Positions 33,284-42,749 are shown, numbered from the stretch's first letter. The stretch: 64,000 nucleotides of DNA from Bacillus wiedmannii (GCF_001583695.1 NZ_LOBC01000061.1:124001-188000); one strand, 5' to 3'. Made by a program: numbers and translations. Notes: generated by a model not told the origin, from the sequence alone.

Positions 33284-33907
33284 TTGAGTACAGATTTAAT
33301 TTCAAAAAAAGATTTATTAGAACTAACTGGTATTTCATACGGACAGTTATATAGGTGGAAAAGAAAAAATTTAATACCGGAAGATTGGTTTGTACGAAAG
33401 TCAACGTTCACGGGTCAAGAGACATTTTTTCCGAAAGAAAAGATATTAGAGCGTATTGATAAAATCCAAACGATGAAAGAGGATCTATCACTTGATGAAC
33501 TAGCGAATATGTTTTCACCGAGTGTGAGCGAAATTCTTTTAACTAAGGAAGACGTCTTACGTAAAGGGATTGCATCAGAGCCAGTTTTACAATTCTTCAT
33601 AGAACAAACGAATAAAACAACAGAGTTTCAATTTGTAGATATTCTTTATGTGTACATGTTAGAAGAATTACTACAATCGGGAGAGATTAGTTTAGAAGAA
33701 GGAAAAATGGTCTTGCAAGTTTTACGTGAAAATTATGAAGCAATTAAACATAAAACTTGTGACTTAATCATTGTCCGAAAGTTAGGGATTTCTACATGTT
33801 TCTTAGTTTCAAACGTGGACGATTTAATTTTTGAAAAAGGCACCAAAATCGTTTTAAGCGAAGCGATTATGAAATATACCGAAGCATTAAAAACGAAACT
33901 GTTGTAG
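33284..33907 (+). CDS. yhbD: YhbD family HTH protein
   Basis: A 207-aa protein whose N-terminus (SKKDLLELTGISYGQLYRWK, then LIPEDWF) is a MerR-like winged HTH; the rest is helical (DUF4004 type). TTG 33284 is chosen with AAGGAG 10 bases upstream; the promoter lies immediately before. It heads the yhbD-yhbE-yhbF operon as in B. subtilis and probably regulates it. Confidence 0.85.
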   Translation: MSTDLISKKDLLELTGISYGQLYRWKRKNLIPEDWFVRKSTFTGQETFFPKEKILERIDKIQTMKEDLSLDELANMFSPSVSEILLTKEDVLRKGIASEPVLQFFIEQTNKTTEFQFVDILYVYMLEELLQSGEISLEEGKMVLQVLRENYEAIKHKTCDLIIVRKLGISTCFLVSNVDDLIFEKGTKIVLSEAIMKYTEALKTKLL

Positions 33908-33920
33908 TGGAGGAGAAAGT

Positions 33921-34631
33921 ATGCGTACAGATAATTTGATTATAAATGGTTACGGTTCATCGAATGGCGGCGAGTTTCATAAAGTGCAATTAAACGGAAA
34001 AGGAACTGTGCATGGAAATGTTGAATGTGAGCAATTTGAATGTAACGGTTACGGTGCAGTTACAGGCGATTTGAAAAGTAGTAGTGCACGAATTAGCGGA
34101 TCAGGTAAAGTCGATGGCACAGTTCATGCTGAAACGATGCGAATTGATGGAAAAGCAACAATTACGCAAAATGTAAAGGCAAACAGTTTGAAAATTGCAG
34201 GAAAAGGTACGATAGGTGGAAATGTCACTGGTGAAGAATTTAAAGTCAATGGTCAAGCGACGATTGACGGTAATTGTGAAGTAGATACTTTTTCTTCAGA
34301 AGGACAATTTACAATTGGTGGATTATTAAGCGCAGATGAAATAAATATTAATATTCACGGTACATGTAGAGCAAAAGAAATTGGTGGTCAAACGATTAAA
34401 GTAAAACATAGACTAAGTACTTTTAGTAGACTGTTTAAATCAGTATTTGGTATGCAATTAGAGGCTGAACTATTAGAAGGCGACAATATTGATATTGATT
34501 ATGCTCACATAAGAACGGTAAGAGGAAACAATGTGACAGTAGGAGCGAACTGTGAGATTGAATTGATTGAATATACGGGTGTTCTTACTGTTGATAAAAG
34601 CGCAAATGTAAAAGAAATGAAGCAGGTTTAA
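33921..34631 (+). CDS. yhbE: Bactofilin-like polymer-forming protein
   Basis: A 236-aa protein made almost wholly of short Gly-rich beta repeats (LNGKGTVHGNVECEQFECNG, SGSGKVDGTVHAE, KGTIGGNVTGEEF), the right-handed beta-helix of bactofilins. In B. subtilis the YhbE/YhbF pair (BacE/BacF) is needed for flagellar assembly. Shares its plan and C-terminal VRGNNVTVG...EIELIEY with YhbF. GGAGG precedes the ATG; 13 bases separate it from yhbD. Confidence 0.9.
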   Translation: MRTDNLIINGYGSSNGGEFHKVQLNGKGTVHGNVECEQFECNGYGAVTGDLKSSSARISGSGKVDGTVHAETMRIDGKATITQNVKANSLKIAGKGTIGGNVTGEEFKVNGQATIDGNCEVDTFSSEGQFTIGGLLSADEININIHGTCRAKEIGGQTIKVKHRLSTFSRLFKSVFGMQLEAELLEGDNIDIDYAHIRTVRGNNVTVGANCEIELIEYTGVLTVDKSANVKEMKQV

Positions 34632-34649
34632 TGGGAGGGAGAAAGTAAT

Positions 34650-35357
34650 ATGGAACATCAACATAGTCTTACTGTCAATGGTTCTGGTAGTTCAGCAGGC
34701 GGGGATTATAACAAAGTGAAGATACGCGGCGAAGGAACGATTTCTAATGATATGAGTTGTAATGAATTTAAAACGTACGGCACGAGTGATGTACAAGGTA
34801 ATATGAAAGTGAAAAATTATGTCGTGTATGGAGATAGTGAAGTACAAGGAAATGTAACTGCTGAATATGTAAAAGTATACGGAAATACACAAATGAATAG
34901 TGATGCTCATATTGAAAAAACGAAAGTAAGAGGTATGATAGAAGTTAAAGGGAAGTTAACTGGTGATTTCGTAGATGTGAAAGGCGCTTTAAATGTAAAA
35001 GGAGATATTGAAGTTGAAGAACTATCACTAACTGGTGGCCTTGAAAGTGATGGATTATTTAATGCTGAAAATATTGAAATTTCACTTCGCTATGAAGGTA
35101 GCAAAGTGAGAGAAATCGGCGGTAAAAAGATTACCGTTCGTAAAAAAGCGAGATTTATTCCATTTACAAGTCATGCTGGAAGCCTCCAAACGTCTATCAT
35201 TGAAGGAGATGAAATTTATTTAGAGCATACGATTGCTGAAGTTGTAAGAGGAAACAACGTTACCATTGGTCCAGGATGTGAAATTAGTGTTGTAGAATAT
35301 CATACTAGTTTTAACCAAAAAGGTAATGCAGTCGTAAAAGAACATAAACAAATATAA
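34650..35357 (+). CDS. yhbF: Bactofilin-like polymer-forming protein, paralogue of YhbE
   Basis: A 235-aa beta-helix protein (KIRGEGTISNDMSCNEFKTY, YGDSEVQGNVTAEYVKVYG) that ends VVRGNNVTIGPGCEISVVEY, matching YhbE. The two probably co-polymerise. It lies 18 bases after yhbE with a GGGAGGGAG ribosome site and 23 bases before the MFS gene, so all four genes form an operon. Confidence 0.9.
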   Translation: MEHQHSLTVNGSGSSAGGDYNKVKIRGEGTISNDMSCNEFKTYGTSDVQGNMKVKNYVVYGDSEVQGNVTAEYVKVYGNTQMNSDAHIEKTKVRGMIEVKGKLTGDFVDVKGALNVKGDIEVEELSLTGGLESDGLFNAENIEISLRYEGSKVREIGGKKITVRKKARFIPFTSHAGSLQTSIIEGDEIYLEHTIAEVVRGNNVTIGPGCEISVVEYHTSFNQKGNAVVKEHKQI

Positions 35358-35380
35358 GTAGTACGAGGGAGAGCAAGGTT

Positions 35381-36916
35381 ATGGTTGAGAAGAATAATAA
35401 GCTCGGCTTTGTTGTGGCAGGCTTATTGCTAGGTATTTTAATGGCATCAATGGACAATACCATTGTCGTAACAGCGATGGGAACGATTGTTGGTGACTTA
35501 GGAGGCCTTGAAAACTTTGTATGGGTCGTTTCTGCCTATATGGTCGCAGAAATGGCAGGTATGCCGATATTCGGAAAACTATCAGATATGTATGGTAGAA
35601 AGAGATTCTTTATTTTCGGTTTAATCGTCTTTATGATTGGTTCGGCACTTTGTGGTACTGCTGAAAATATTACACAGTTAGGTATTTATCGTGCCATTCA
35701 AGGTATTGGCGGCGGAGCATTAGTGCCGATCGCGTTTACTATCGTTTTTGATATTTTCCCTCCTGAAAAGCGCGGGAAAATGGGTGGATTATTCGGAGCA
35801 GTATTTGGTTTATCAAGTATTTTTGGTCCGCTGCTTGGTGCGTATATTACAGATTACATAAGCTGGCACTGGGTATTTTACATTAACTTACCGCTTGGCG
35901 TTTTAGCACTTATTTTTATTACATTCTTTTATAAAGAATCACGAGTTCATAGAAAGCAAAAAATTGATTGGTTTGGCGCAATTACTTTAGTTGGTGCAGT
36001 AGTTTCGCTAATGTTTGCTTTAGAACTAGGTGGACAAAAGTATGATTGGGATTCTAACTTTATTTTAAGTTTATTTGGCGGATTCGCTATTTTAATTATT
36101 GCATTTATTTTTATTGAACGTAAAGTAGAAGAACCAATCATTTCATTTGAAATGTTTAAACAACGTTTATTCGGAATGAGTACCATTATTGCATTATGTT
36201 ACGGTGCTGCGTTCATGTCAGCAACTGTATACATACCGTTATTCATTCAAGGTGTATACGGTGGCAGCGCAACAAACTCAGGATTATTACTTTTACCGAT
36301 GATGTTAGGATCAGTCGTAACAGCGCAGTTAGGTGGATTTTTAACGACGAAGCTTAGCTACCGAAACATTATGATTATTTCTGCTGTTATTATGCTAATT
36401 GGACTATTTTTATTAAGCACATTAACGCCAGAAACAAGTCGTGCATTATTAACAGTGTATATGATTATTATCGGATTTGGAGTCGGTTTTTCATTCTCTG
36501 TACTAAGTATGGCAGCTATTCACAACTTCGGTATGGAACAGCGCGGATCTGCGACTTCGACGAGTAATTTCATTCGTTCATTAGGTATGACACTTGGTAT
36601 TACAATCTTCGGAATGATCCAAAGAACAGGTTTCCAAGATCAATTAGAAGAAGCATTTAAAGGTATGAGCGGGGGAATGAATACAAACACATTAGGGGAT
36701 TCAAGAGCCATTTTATCAGAAACGGCAAGATCTCAAATTCCTCCACAAATATTAGATAAGATTATTGACGCTCTTTCTAGCTCCATTGTTCAAACATTTA
36801 TGTGGGCATTAGTACCAGCAGGTCTAGCATTCATATTTATTTTCTTTATGGGAAACGAGCGTATGGTAATTAAGAAAAAACAAACGAATAAAAAGAGTGA
36901 AACATCAAAAGCGTAA
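35381..36916 (+). CDS. DHA2-family MFS drug exporter (EmrB/QacA type)
   Basis: A 511-aa protein with 14 expected membrane helices. Signature motifs include the TM1 LDxT-like MASMDNTIVVTAMG, the A motif GKLSDMYGRKRFF, and motif C GPLLGAYITD. Family members are proton-driven multidrug exporters. Its position as last gene of the yhbDEF operon is unusual for a bactofilin locus but conserved in my memory of B. cereus. GAGGGAG precedes the ATG. Confidence 0.93.
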   Translation: MVEKNNKLGFVVAGLLLGILMASMDNTIVVTAMGTIVGDLGGLENFVWVVSAYMVAEMAGMPIFGKLSDMYGRKRFFIFGLIVFMIGSALCGTAENITQLGIYRAIQGIGGGALVPIAFTIVFDIFPPEKRGKMGGLFGAVFGLSSIFGPLLGAYITDYISWHWVFYINLPLGVLALIFITFFYKESRVHRKQKIDWFGAITLVGAVVSLMFALELGGQKYDWDSNFILSLFGGFAILIIAFIFIERKVEEPIISFEMFKQRLFGMSTIIALCYGAAFMSATVYIPLFIQGVYGGSATNSGLLLLPMMLGSVVTAQLGGFLTTKLSYRNIMIISAVIMLIGLFLLSTLTPETSRALLTVYMIIIGFGVGFSFSVLSMAAIHNFGMEQRGSATSTSNFIRSLGMTLGITIFGMIQRTGFQDQLEEAFKGMSGGMNTNTLGDSRAILSETARSQIPPQILDKIIDALSSSIVQTFMWALVPAGLAFIFIFFMGNERMVIKKKQTNKKSETSKA

Positions 36917-36917
36917 T

Positions 36918-36956
36918 GAAAAAGCCCCTTTCCAATTGGAAAGGAGCTTTTTCGTA
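36918..36956. terminator. Bidirectional terminator after the DHA2 exporter
   Basis: 16-bp stem 36918-36933 / 36938-36953 (one wobble); also serves the convergent gene. Confidence 0.88.
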
Positions 36957-36970
36957 TGTACGGATTTAGA

Positions 36971-37291
36971 TTAGCCTTCGATAATTTCGTATTCTTCGTC
37001 TGCTAATAATAAGATTTGTGTTTTCTTACCTTTGTTTTGAACTTCGATAACATCGTATGCACCTAAGTCTCTTAGTTTGTTTTGAGAAGCGTTAACCATA
37101 ACTTCCATAGAATCAATTAAGATATCTTCTTCAATGTATGATTCAGGCAATGCCATATCTTCTGTTTCTAATACACATGCATATAGATTTTGTAAGTTTT
37201 CAGCAGTTGGGTTTTGTTCCTCGACATCAATGATGTTCTTTACTGCATCCATATTTTCTTCTTTTGCTTGGTATACTTTAATTTTAGCCAT
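36971..37291 (-). CDS. Acidic protein of unknown function (106 aa)
   Basis: A soluble acidic protein, MAKIKVYQAKEENMDAVKNI..., ending LLADEEYEIIEG. No family recognised. AAAGGAG lies 9 bases upstream of ATG 37291, and codon use is typical, so the gene itself is convincing. Confidence 0.78.
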   Translation of the reverse strand: MAKIKVYQAKEENMDAVKNIIDVEEQNPTAENLQNLYACVLETEDMALPESYIEEDILIDSMEVMVNASQNKLRDLGAYDVIEVQNKGKKTQILLLADEEYEIIEG

Positions 37292-37546
37292 TGTTTTATT
37301 CTCCTTTATAACGTAATCGTAGAGGCTACACCTTATTATAACGTTTTTTTCATGAAAGATGAAATTGTTATATGTATTTATAGGGAAATTTATGTGTTAT
37401 TACTAATTATTAGCGTAAATTCATTATTAATTTGATGAGTAAGTAACTATATTCTTACGTTAAAGTTATATTGTCCAAGCTTTTCTCATATTCCGCTCAT
37501 ATTATATGTATTAGATAAAAACATATAGAGAAGGGATGGAGTGTAA

Positions 37547-38326
37547 GTGGATTGTGAGTCGAAACGTGATTGTGAATGTTGCCAAAATAGTATATGTGAA
37601 TTTTTGCGAAGTCTAGAGCCTTTTACAAAAGTTGAGAGTATTGTAATCGCCGGAAACGAAATTGTTGTATCTTATTTTCTTTCATTTAATAAGAGGAATG
37701 GTATCGTATCCTTCGTACAAGAGGACAATGAGGTTATTTTTGTAGATTGCTCTAGGATTGATGCAATTCGAATAGGAAAAGTTTGTAGTTGTAAAACGAA
37801 AGTTAAATTTATTGAAGAGGATTTTAGTTTACTTGGAAATGTTTGTCCGCAATGTTTAACAGAGGGTAGTACACTCTTTTTTGACTTTTACAATCCAGAA
37901 TTGAATTTATCACTACAAGCAAAAACAATTGATGCACCTAGTTGTACTGAATTTATAGATGAGATGGGGAATGTCGTAAAGCAAATTACTATAATAGGTG
38001 AAGCGATTGTTTCTAAAGATTTTGTTCAAGTGCCAGAACTATTAAACTTTCAATTAGTTTTATCTGATACGGCTACGAATCCTTTAAAGTTTGGAATACT
38101 GTTCATTAATTTCCCTGATCTTACGTATATTATTCTTTTCGCATCGAGTGGGTACCTCAATATTTCGAATTGTTTGAAAATCGAGAGTGGAACTGGTAAT
38201 GCTGAAATAGAAGAAATGAAAAAGATGATAAAGAATGATAATAATACGTACAAGTCAATTATTAAGCTGACTAAAATATATAAAAATGGAGCTACAGAAT
38301 CCTTTACTTCTAAGAAGGAGATATAA
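37547..38326 (+). CDS. Cysteine-rich protein of unknown function, possibly spore-associated
   Basis: A 259-aa protein. The N-terminus is Cys-rich (CESKRDCECCQNSICEFL) and further Cys pairs appear at about 88-90 (CSCK) and 106-109 (CPQC); the remainder is beta-rich. Clustered N-terminal cysteines are common in B. cereus spore coat/exosporium proteins, and CATATTATA upstream (near 37497) resembles a sporulation sigma -10, but I see no matching -35. GTG 37547 is the apparent start. No family recognised. Confidence 0.65.
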   Translation: MDCESKRDCECCQNSICEFLRSLEPFTKVESIVIAGNEIVVSYFLSFNKRNGIVSFVQEDNEVIFVDCSRIDAIRIGKVCSCKTKVKFIEEDFSLLGNVCPQCLTEGSTLFFDFYNPELNLSLQAKTIDAPSCTEFIDEMGNVVKQITIIGEAIVSKDFVQVPELLNFQLVLSDTATNPLKFGILFINFPDLTYIILFASSGYLNISNCLKIESGTGNAEIEEMKKMIKNDNNTYKSIIKLTKIYKNGATESFTSKKEI

Positions 38327-38442
38327 CGTATTTATAATTGATTAATCCTCTTACAAGATAGTGAGGGTTTTTATATATAAGAATTGAATTGTATTAACGA
38401 AAAAATTGCTTTGTTAATATGAATGTTAGTAAAGCAACTAAG

Positions 38443-38472
38443 AAAAGGGCTATTGAAGTAGCCCTTTTTTAA
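38443..38472. terminator. Terminator between convergent genes
   Basis: 10-bp stem AAAAGGGCTA / TAGCCCTTTT (38443-38468). A further hairpin TTGCTTT 38406-38412 / AAAGCAA 38431-38437 precedes it. Confidence 0.85.
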
Positions 38473-38522
38473 CTATGTAAATAGTTGTTAGTAACTTTTA
38501 GTAAGATTAATTCATGATTGTG

Positions 38523-39158
38523 TTACTTACTAAATTCTTTTTGAGCTCCCATGTAGCTTCCGATAATATTTTGATAACTTGGAAGATGCTTAGCAAGTAA
38601 TGATCCAAAGCCTTCAACATCATTTCGCCAGTCACGCTGTAATTCAGCTGCAACGCTAAACCAGTTCATTAGTTGAACGCCCCCATGGGCCATACGCATA
38701 AGAGCGGCATCAGCAACTTGCTTATTAAAAGTGCCCGATGCATCAGTTGCAACAAACACTTCATATCCTGCGTTTACAGCGGATAGCGCTGGGAATGCAA
38801 CACAAACATCAGTAACGACGCCTGCGATAATTAGCTGTTTTTTACCTGTTGCTTCGATAGCTTTTACAAATTCATCATTGTCCCATGCGTTTATTTGTCC
38901 AGGACGCGCTATTTTAGGCGCATTTGGAAAAAGTTCAATTAATTCTTGCATGAGTGGACCATTAGGGCCATCTTCGAAGCTAGTTGTTAAAATAACCGGT
39001 AGATCAAAAAACTTAGCGGTATTTGCAAGAGCTAAAACATTGTTTTTGAACTCATCAGTGCCATAGTCGCGCACTAGGCTAGAAATTAGACCAGTTTGAT
39101 GATCCACAAGAAGAACAGCGGCATCACTTTTTGAAAGACGAGAATAGAAATCAGACAT
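38523..39158 (-). CDS. Isochorismatase-family hydrolase (YcaC-like)
   Basis: A 211-aa cysteine hydrolase. D19 in VLLVDHQTGL and C119 in GVVTDVCVAF are in the catalytic positions of the family, and ARPGQINAWDNDEF and GGVQLMNWF match the YcaC branch. Such enzymes hydrolyse amide-like bonds; the YcaC substrate is not established. AAGGGGG precedes the ATG. Confidence 0.9.
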   Translation of the reverse strand: MSDFYSRLSKSDAAVLLVDHQTGLISSLVRDYGTDEFKNNVLALANTAKFFDLPVILTTSFEDGPNGPLMQELIELFPNAPKIARPGQINAWDNDEFVKAIEATGKKQLIIAGVVTDVCVAFPALSAVNAGYEVFVATDASGTFNKQVADAALMRMAHGGVQLMNWFSVAAELQRDWRNDVEGFGSLLAKHLPSYQNIIGSYMGAQKEFSK

Positions 39159-39429
39159 TTTATAATCCCCCTTAAAAAGTTTATTTACAAATTAATCTTA
39201 CAGTTATTTAGATGGGTTTGGTATACTTGAAAAAGTTTTTCAATAAATTGGATTTATTTAGATATAAAGATGTGTATTTTGAAACTGCAAAAGTGAATTT
39301 TACTTTTTTGATTAGATGTTATAATAATTTTATATTTACGAATATTTTACGATTATATATAGTTTAATATACTTTTGTTTATATATGAAAAGTAGAGTTA
39401 AACTGATTCCAAAGAAAGCGGGAATGTAA

Positions 39430-40200
39430 ATGATATATGAAGCGAATATACATACAAGAGAAAAATTAGTTAATATGTTCAAAGATTTCAATAACGTTGT
39501 TTTACTTTCTTATTTACAAGGACATATGGGTACTGCTTGGGTAAATAATCTTGAAAATCCAACAGTAGCGCAAGTTACGGTAGGGATCTTTACATTTTAC
39601 GCTGGTGATTCGAATGCGAAAGAAACTGAAGAATTAGTACGTAACATTCCTGATAGAATGTTAGTAATCGTAAATAGTGAAGAGTGGAAAAAGCGTTTAG
39701 AAACATGTTACGAAAGAAAAATAGATAAGTTTTTACGCTATAAGTTCAAACGGAATGCGGAAGTTTTTAATCATTCAAAATTACAATCTTTTATATCAGC
39801 GCTTCCAAAAGGATACGAGTTACGAAAAATAGATGAACATATCGTAAATATTCCCACATTACATAAGGTCTCTGAAGATTTTACAAGTCAATTTCAAACG
39901 GTGGAAGATTATATAAACCGAGGTATAGGTTATAGCGTTTTATATAAAGATGAAGTTGTATGTGGTGCATCATCGTATAGTATTTATGATAATGGCATTG
40001 AAATTGAAGTGGCGACTGATCACAATCATAGAAGAAAAGGGTTGGCGACTATAGTTAGTGCAGCGCTAATCTTGGACTGTCTAGAAAAAAGAATATATCC
40101 AAATTGGGATGCAGCGAATACTACGTCTGCTAAACTAGCAGAAAAGCTAGGATATGTTTTTGATAAGGCGTATGATGCTTATTTTGTGGATAATAGGTAA
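39430..40200 (+). CDS. GNAT family acetyltransferase (PF12746 type)
   Basis: A 256-aa protein with an unfamiliar N-terminal half and a C-terminal GNAT core: IEIEVATDHNHRRKGLATIV is the acetyl-CoA loop and AANTTSAKLAEKLGYVFDKAY the final motif. This two-domain length suits the GNAT_acetyltran family of Gram-positives. Substrate unknown. A 271-bp AT-rich gap precedes it, in which I see only promoter-like AT tracts. Confidence 0.88.
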   Translation: MIYEANIHTREKLVNMFKDFNNVVLLSYLQGHMGTAWVNNLENPTVAQVTVGIFTFYAGDSNAKETEELVRNIPDRMLVIVNSEEWKKRLETCYERKIDKFLRYKFKRNAEVFNHSKLQSFISALPKGYELRKIDEHIVNIPTLHKVSEDFTSQFQTVEDYINRGIGYSVLYKDEVVCGASSYSIYDNGIEIEVATDHNHRRKGLATIVSAALILDCLEKRIYPNWDAANTTSAKLAEKLGYVFDKAYDAYFVDNR

Positions 40201-40689
40201 ATGAATGAATTTGTACAATTGTACAACAGAAAAAGTCTAGAAAATCCTATAAAATTCGTGTTAATTACTCTTTTTTAAAATTACAAATTGGTATAAAAAT
40301 CGACTTGAAAAAGTCGGTTTTTATTTTTTAACAATAAGGTGCATCCAATATTAATTTGCTGTTGCATAGATATTATGGAATGAAGAAATTAACAAAATTA
40401 ATTTTATTTGTCTTAATAAATTTAAGAATAGATTTTTGAAAGTTTCTTCGAAAATATGGATATCCTTTTTACTATTGAACTTAATCAACATATTATGGTG
40501 TTTTTCCGCGATAATAGTTAAGAATTTTTTTAATAGGTAAATATTCATAAAAACTAATTATATTAAACTGTGTGTATTTGCAAATGATAAAAGTGACTAT
40601 GATACAAACCCACGCATTAATAGAAAAAATACATATACAGTAAAGAGAGTTAAAAAACTCTAATTTTTTTATAAAGGAGATTATAAAAT
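40201..40689. other. 489-bp intergenic region
   Basis: It contains the acetyltransferase terminator (stem 40296-40306 / 40311-40321), about 300 AT-rich bases without a credible ORF, and a small terminator-like hairpin just before the next gene (40646-40661). TATACAGTA at 40634-40642 resembles a sigma-K -10 (CATAnnnTA) with one mismatch, but no correctly spaced -35 was found. Confidence 0.6.
40646..40670 (+). terminator. Terminator-like hairpin in the leader of the gene at 40690
   Basis: AGAGTT 40646-40651 / AACTCT 40656-40661, loop AAAA, then AATTTTTTT, ending only a few bases before the AAAGGAG ribosome site. Confidence 0.55.
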
Positions 40690-41385
40690 ATGAGTGAACA
40701 ATGCCCAATTAATGTACCATGTCAGGTAGCAGGACAAACTCAAACACCATTAAGTGATGCACCTGCAACACCAATTACTACTCCAGGAGCACCAATTGTA
40801 AAAATACCAGTTGTATTAGCAGAAAGAACGATTCAAATTGTTGTAGAATCTGATATTTCATTAGATCCTCCAGCAGTTGAAATTAAACGTATCTTAAAAA
40901 ATGCATTTTTAACACAATGTAAGTTAGTTCCTGTAGCATTCGAACCAGTACCAGGTACACCTTACCGAAGAGTTACAAGAGCAAAATTATTTGTACAAGG
41001 ATATATTCGAAAAAATATTGAGTATGCAAATGATGAGTGTAATGGAGTGCTATATGACCGTATTGCAAATGTTCCATTTTCTGGTTTTGCAGATTTAACA
41101 GAAGCTGATTTTCTATCATTAGCTATAGTAGCTGCTTCCTCAGATACTACTTCTCACTTTATTAATCCTAAAAATGGTGATTTACCACGTTTAGACAAAT
41201 ACTTCTTCGAAAATACAGTTTTTTATAACGAACAACCATATTGCGAGTTAGTTAGCGCTCAATTTTTCGAATTAGACTTTTCGCCTTGTCCAACAGACCT
41301 AAATGAACCATTTGATACTCTTCGTGAAAAAATTGTACTAGATCTTACTTTAAAAGTTTTACAAGTACAACAAGTACAAGTATAA
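40690..41385 (+). CDS. Putative spore-surface protein with SPOCS-like segment
   Basis: A 231-aa protein, MSEQCPINVPCQVAGQTQT then a Pro/Thr-rich linker, ending VLQVQQVQV. The block AKLFVQGYIRKNIEYANDEC (about 98-117) resembles the SPOCS/DUF3794 pattern of spore coat and exosporium proteins. It shares this block and its C-terminus with the next gene. AAAGGAG precedes the ATG by 9 bases. Spore localisation is inferred from family resemblance only. Confidence 0.65.
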   Translation: MSEQCPINVPCQVAGQTQTPLSDAPATPITTPGAPIVKIPVVLAERTIQIVVESDISLDPPAVEIKRILKNAFLTQCKLVPVAFEPVPGTPYRRVTRAKLFVQGYIRKNIEYANDECNGVLYDRIANVPFSGFADLTEADFLSLAIVAASSDTTSHFINPKNGDLPRLDKYFFENTVFYNEQPYCELVSAQFFELDFSPCPTDLNEPFDTLREKIVLDLTLKVLQVQQVQV

Positions 41386-41395
41386 AACTAAAAAA

Positions 41396-41430
41396 GCATT
41401 GTCTTTGATAAAAAGACAATGTCTTTTTTA
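41396..41430 (+). terminator. Terminator between the two spore-surface paralogues
   Basis: 10-bp stem CATTGTCTTT 41397-41406 / AAAGACAATG 41412-41421 with T run. Confidence 0.85.
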
Positions 41431-41514
41431 TTATTATAAAACATATATAATGATGAAAATGAATACGTGTAAAATAACATATTTTCCTGAATTTTATTAG
41501 ATGGGGGGATGGTG

Positions 41515-42453
41515 ATGAATAAGCCATGGATTGGTAAGGTGCTATGGGATGAAATTCACAAGTATAAAGATCTGAATAAACAAGATAATTCACGAGAAAG
41601 AATAGTAAAGAAAGAAGAGGAAGTATCTGAAGTAAAGAAAGAAGAAGAAGTATCTGAAGTAAAGAAAGAAGAAGAAGTATCTGAAGTAAAGAAAGAAGAG
41701 GAAGTATCTGAAGTAAAGAAAGAAAATGCAACATCTGAATCACAATTAGAATCTTCAGTGCGTTCAATGGTAGTGAAAACACCATTTTCTATTATTTCTG
41801 AAGTGTCTAGTTTTAAAATATTTCCGAAAATAAACATAAAAAATCAAGAAGCGTTTGTTTTTCAAAATGAAAAAGATGTAGGTAAGCGTGAATTAGATTC
41901 TAAGTTATTAACTACAGTACAACAGTATCATTCGGAGGCTTATTGTGAAATAGTTTCTTTTAATCTTCATGAAAAGAGAGTGCTTATGGAATTATATAAT
42001 AAAAAAGTTATAGGGAATATTGAAGAGAAAAAGGTAGAGACATCTTCATGGACCCCAATACATAGCATAGTATTAGAGGGTGAAAATGAAGGAGAAATAA
42101 ATAATGTTATAACCGCCAAGCTACCAATAGAAATAGGAAAATATAAAGGTGAAATTATTTTACGAGAAAAAGTTGTATTTAAAGAAAAAGTCATAGGAAT
42201 AAAAGAGGTGGAACAGGAGATTGTTTTGACAAAAACTGAATTCTTAGTGCCAAAAGTAATAAAAAATGGACAAAATACATTTACAGTTGAAAAAGGGAGC
42301 TTATTTGTAGAAGGCTATATTTATCAATGTATTGAATACATATCAGAACAAAGTACATTTCATAATAATGTGTATCAATTAATGCAAAATATTGTACTGG
42401 AATTAGTCGTTCAAGTAATACAAGAACAGGAAGTACAAGTACGAATGAAATAA
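41515..42453 (+). CDS. Paralogue of the preceding protein with an N-terminal nonapeptide repeat
   Basis: A 312-aa protein. After MNKPWIGKVLW come four copies of the charged nonapeptide KKEEEVSEV (about 32-67), a highly helical, probably coiled or disordered arm. The C-terminal half is related to the previous gene: GSLFVEGYIYQCIEY and IVLELVVQVIQEQEVQV mirror its KLFVQGYIRKNIEY and IVLDLTLKVLQVQQVQV. ATG 41515 is favoured over 41509 for spacing from GGGGGG. Probable spore-surface protein; role unknown. Confidence 0.65.
   Translation: MNKPWIGKVLWDEIHKYKDLNKQDNSRERIVKKEEEVSEVKKEEEVSEVKKEEEVSEVKKEEEVSEVKKENATSESQLESSVRSMVVKTPFSIISEVSSFKIFPKINIKNQEAFVFQNEKDVGKRELDSKLLTTVQQYHSEAYCEIVSFNLHEKRVLMELYNKKVIGNIEEKKVETSSWTPIHSIVLEGENEGEINNVITAKLPIEIGKYKGEIILREKVVFKEKVIGIKEVEQEIVLTKTEFLVPKVIKNGQNTFTVEKGSLFVEGYIYQCIEYISEQSTFHNNVYQLMQNIVLELVVQVIQEQEVQVRMK
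41608..41715 (+). repeat. Four tandem 27-bp coding repeats
   Basis: Four 27-base units AAGAAAGAAGARGAAGTATC... encode KKEEEVSEV each, differing only at a GAG/GAA third position; a fifth partial unit follows. Copy number is likely to vary between strains. Confidence 0.9.
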
Positions 42454-42582
42454 AAATGAATATATTCTCTAAATGCTACAAATGGTTTTTCCTCAATAAA
42501 TTCAGTGTAATATTTATGAATACTAATTTTTGCTAACGGGGATAGTTACTTTATTATATGAATCTATTTAGGTCTATGAAAA

Positions 42583-42622
42583 AATAAGTGCTAACATGTT
42601 TGAAAACAAACTTACTAACACT
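42583..42622. repeat. Imperfect 20-bp inverted repeat in a non-coding gap
   Basis: 42583-42602 and 42603-42622 or so pair at 16 of 20 positions (AATAAGTG and GTTTG blocks intact). It lacks a clear T run. The 296-bp gap 42454-42749 holds nothing else I can support. Confidence 0.45.
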
Positions 42623-42749
42623 TATTAAAAACAGATATAAAATTTGGATTATATGTGGTTTAATTTAAGAATTTAATAAAAAACATTGATAATTACTTGT
42701 TATAAACTGATGTGTAAAATAAAGTGTATTCACTTCTTTTTTACAGGAC

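Noticed and set aside
40634-40642. Sigma-K promoter for the spore-like gene at 40690
   Set aside because: The -10-like TATACAGTA has one mismatch and no -35 at the right distance, so it is not called as a promoter.
41608-41715. CRISPR-like array (regular 27-bp repeats)
   Set aside because: The units abut without spacers and encode a periodic peptide in frame.
41345-41837. Leu/Ser-rich minus-strand frames opposite the 27-bp repeats
   Set aside because: They are translations of the repeat's complementary strand, with no start signals.
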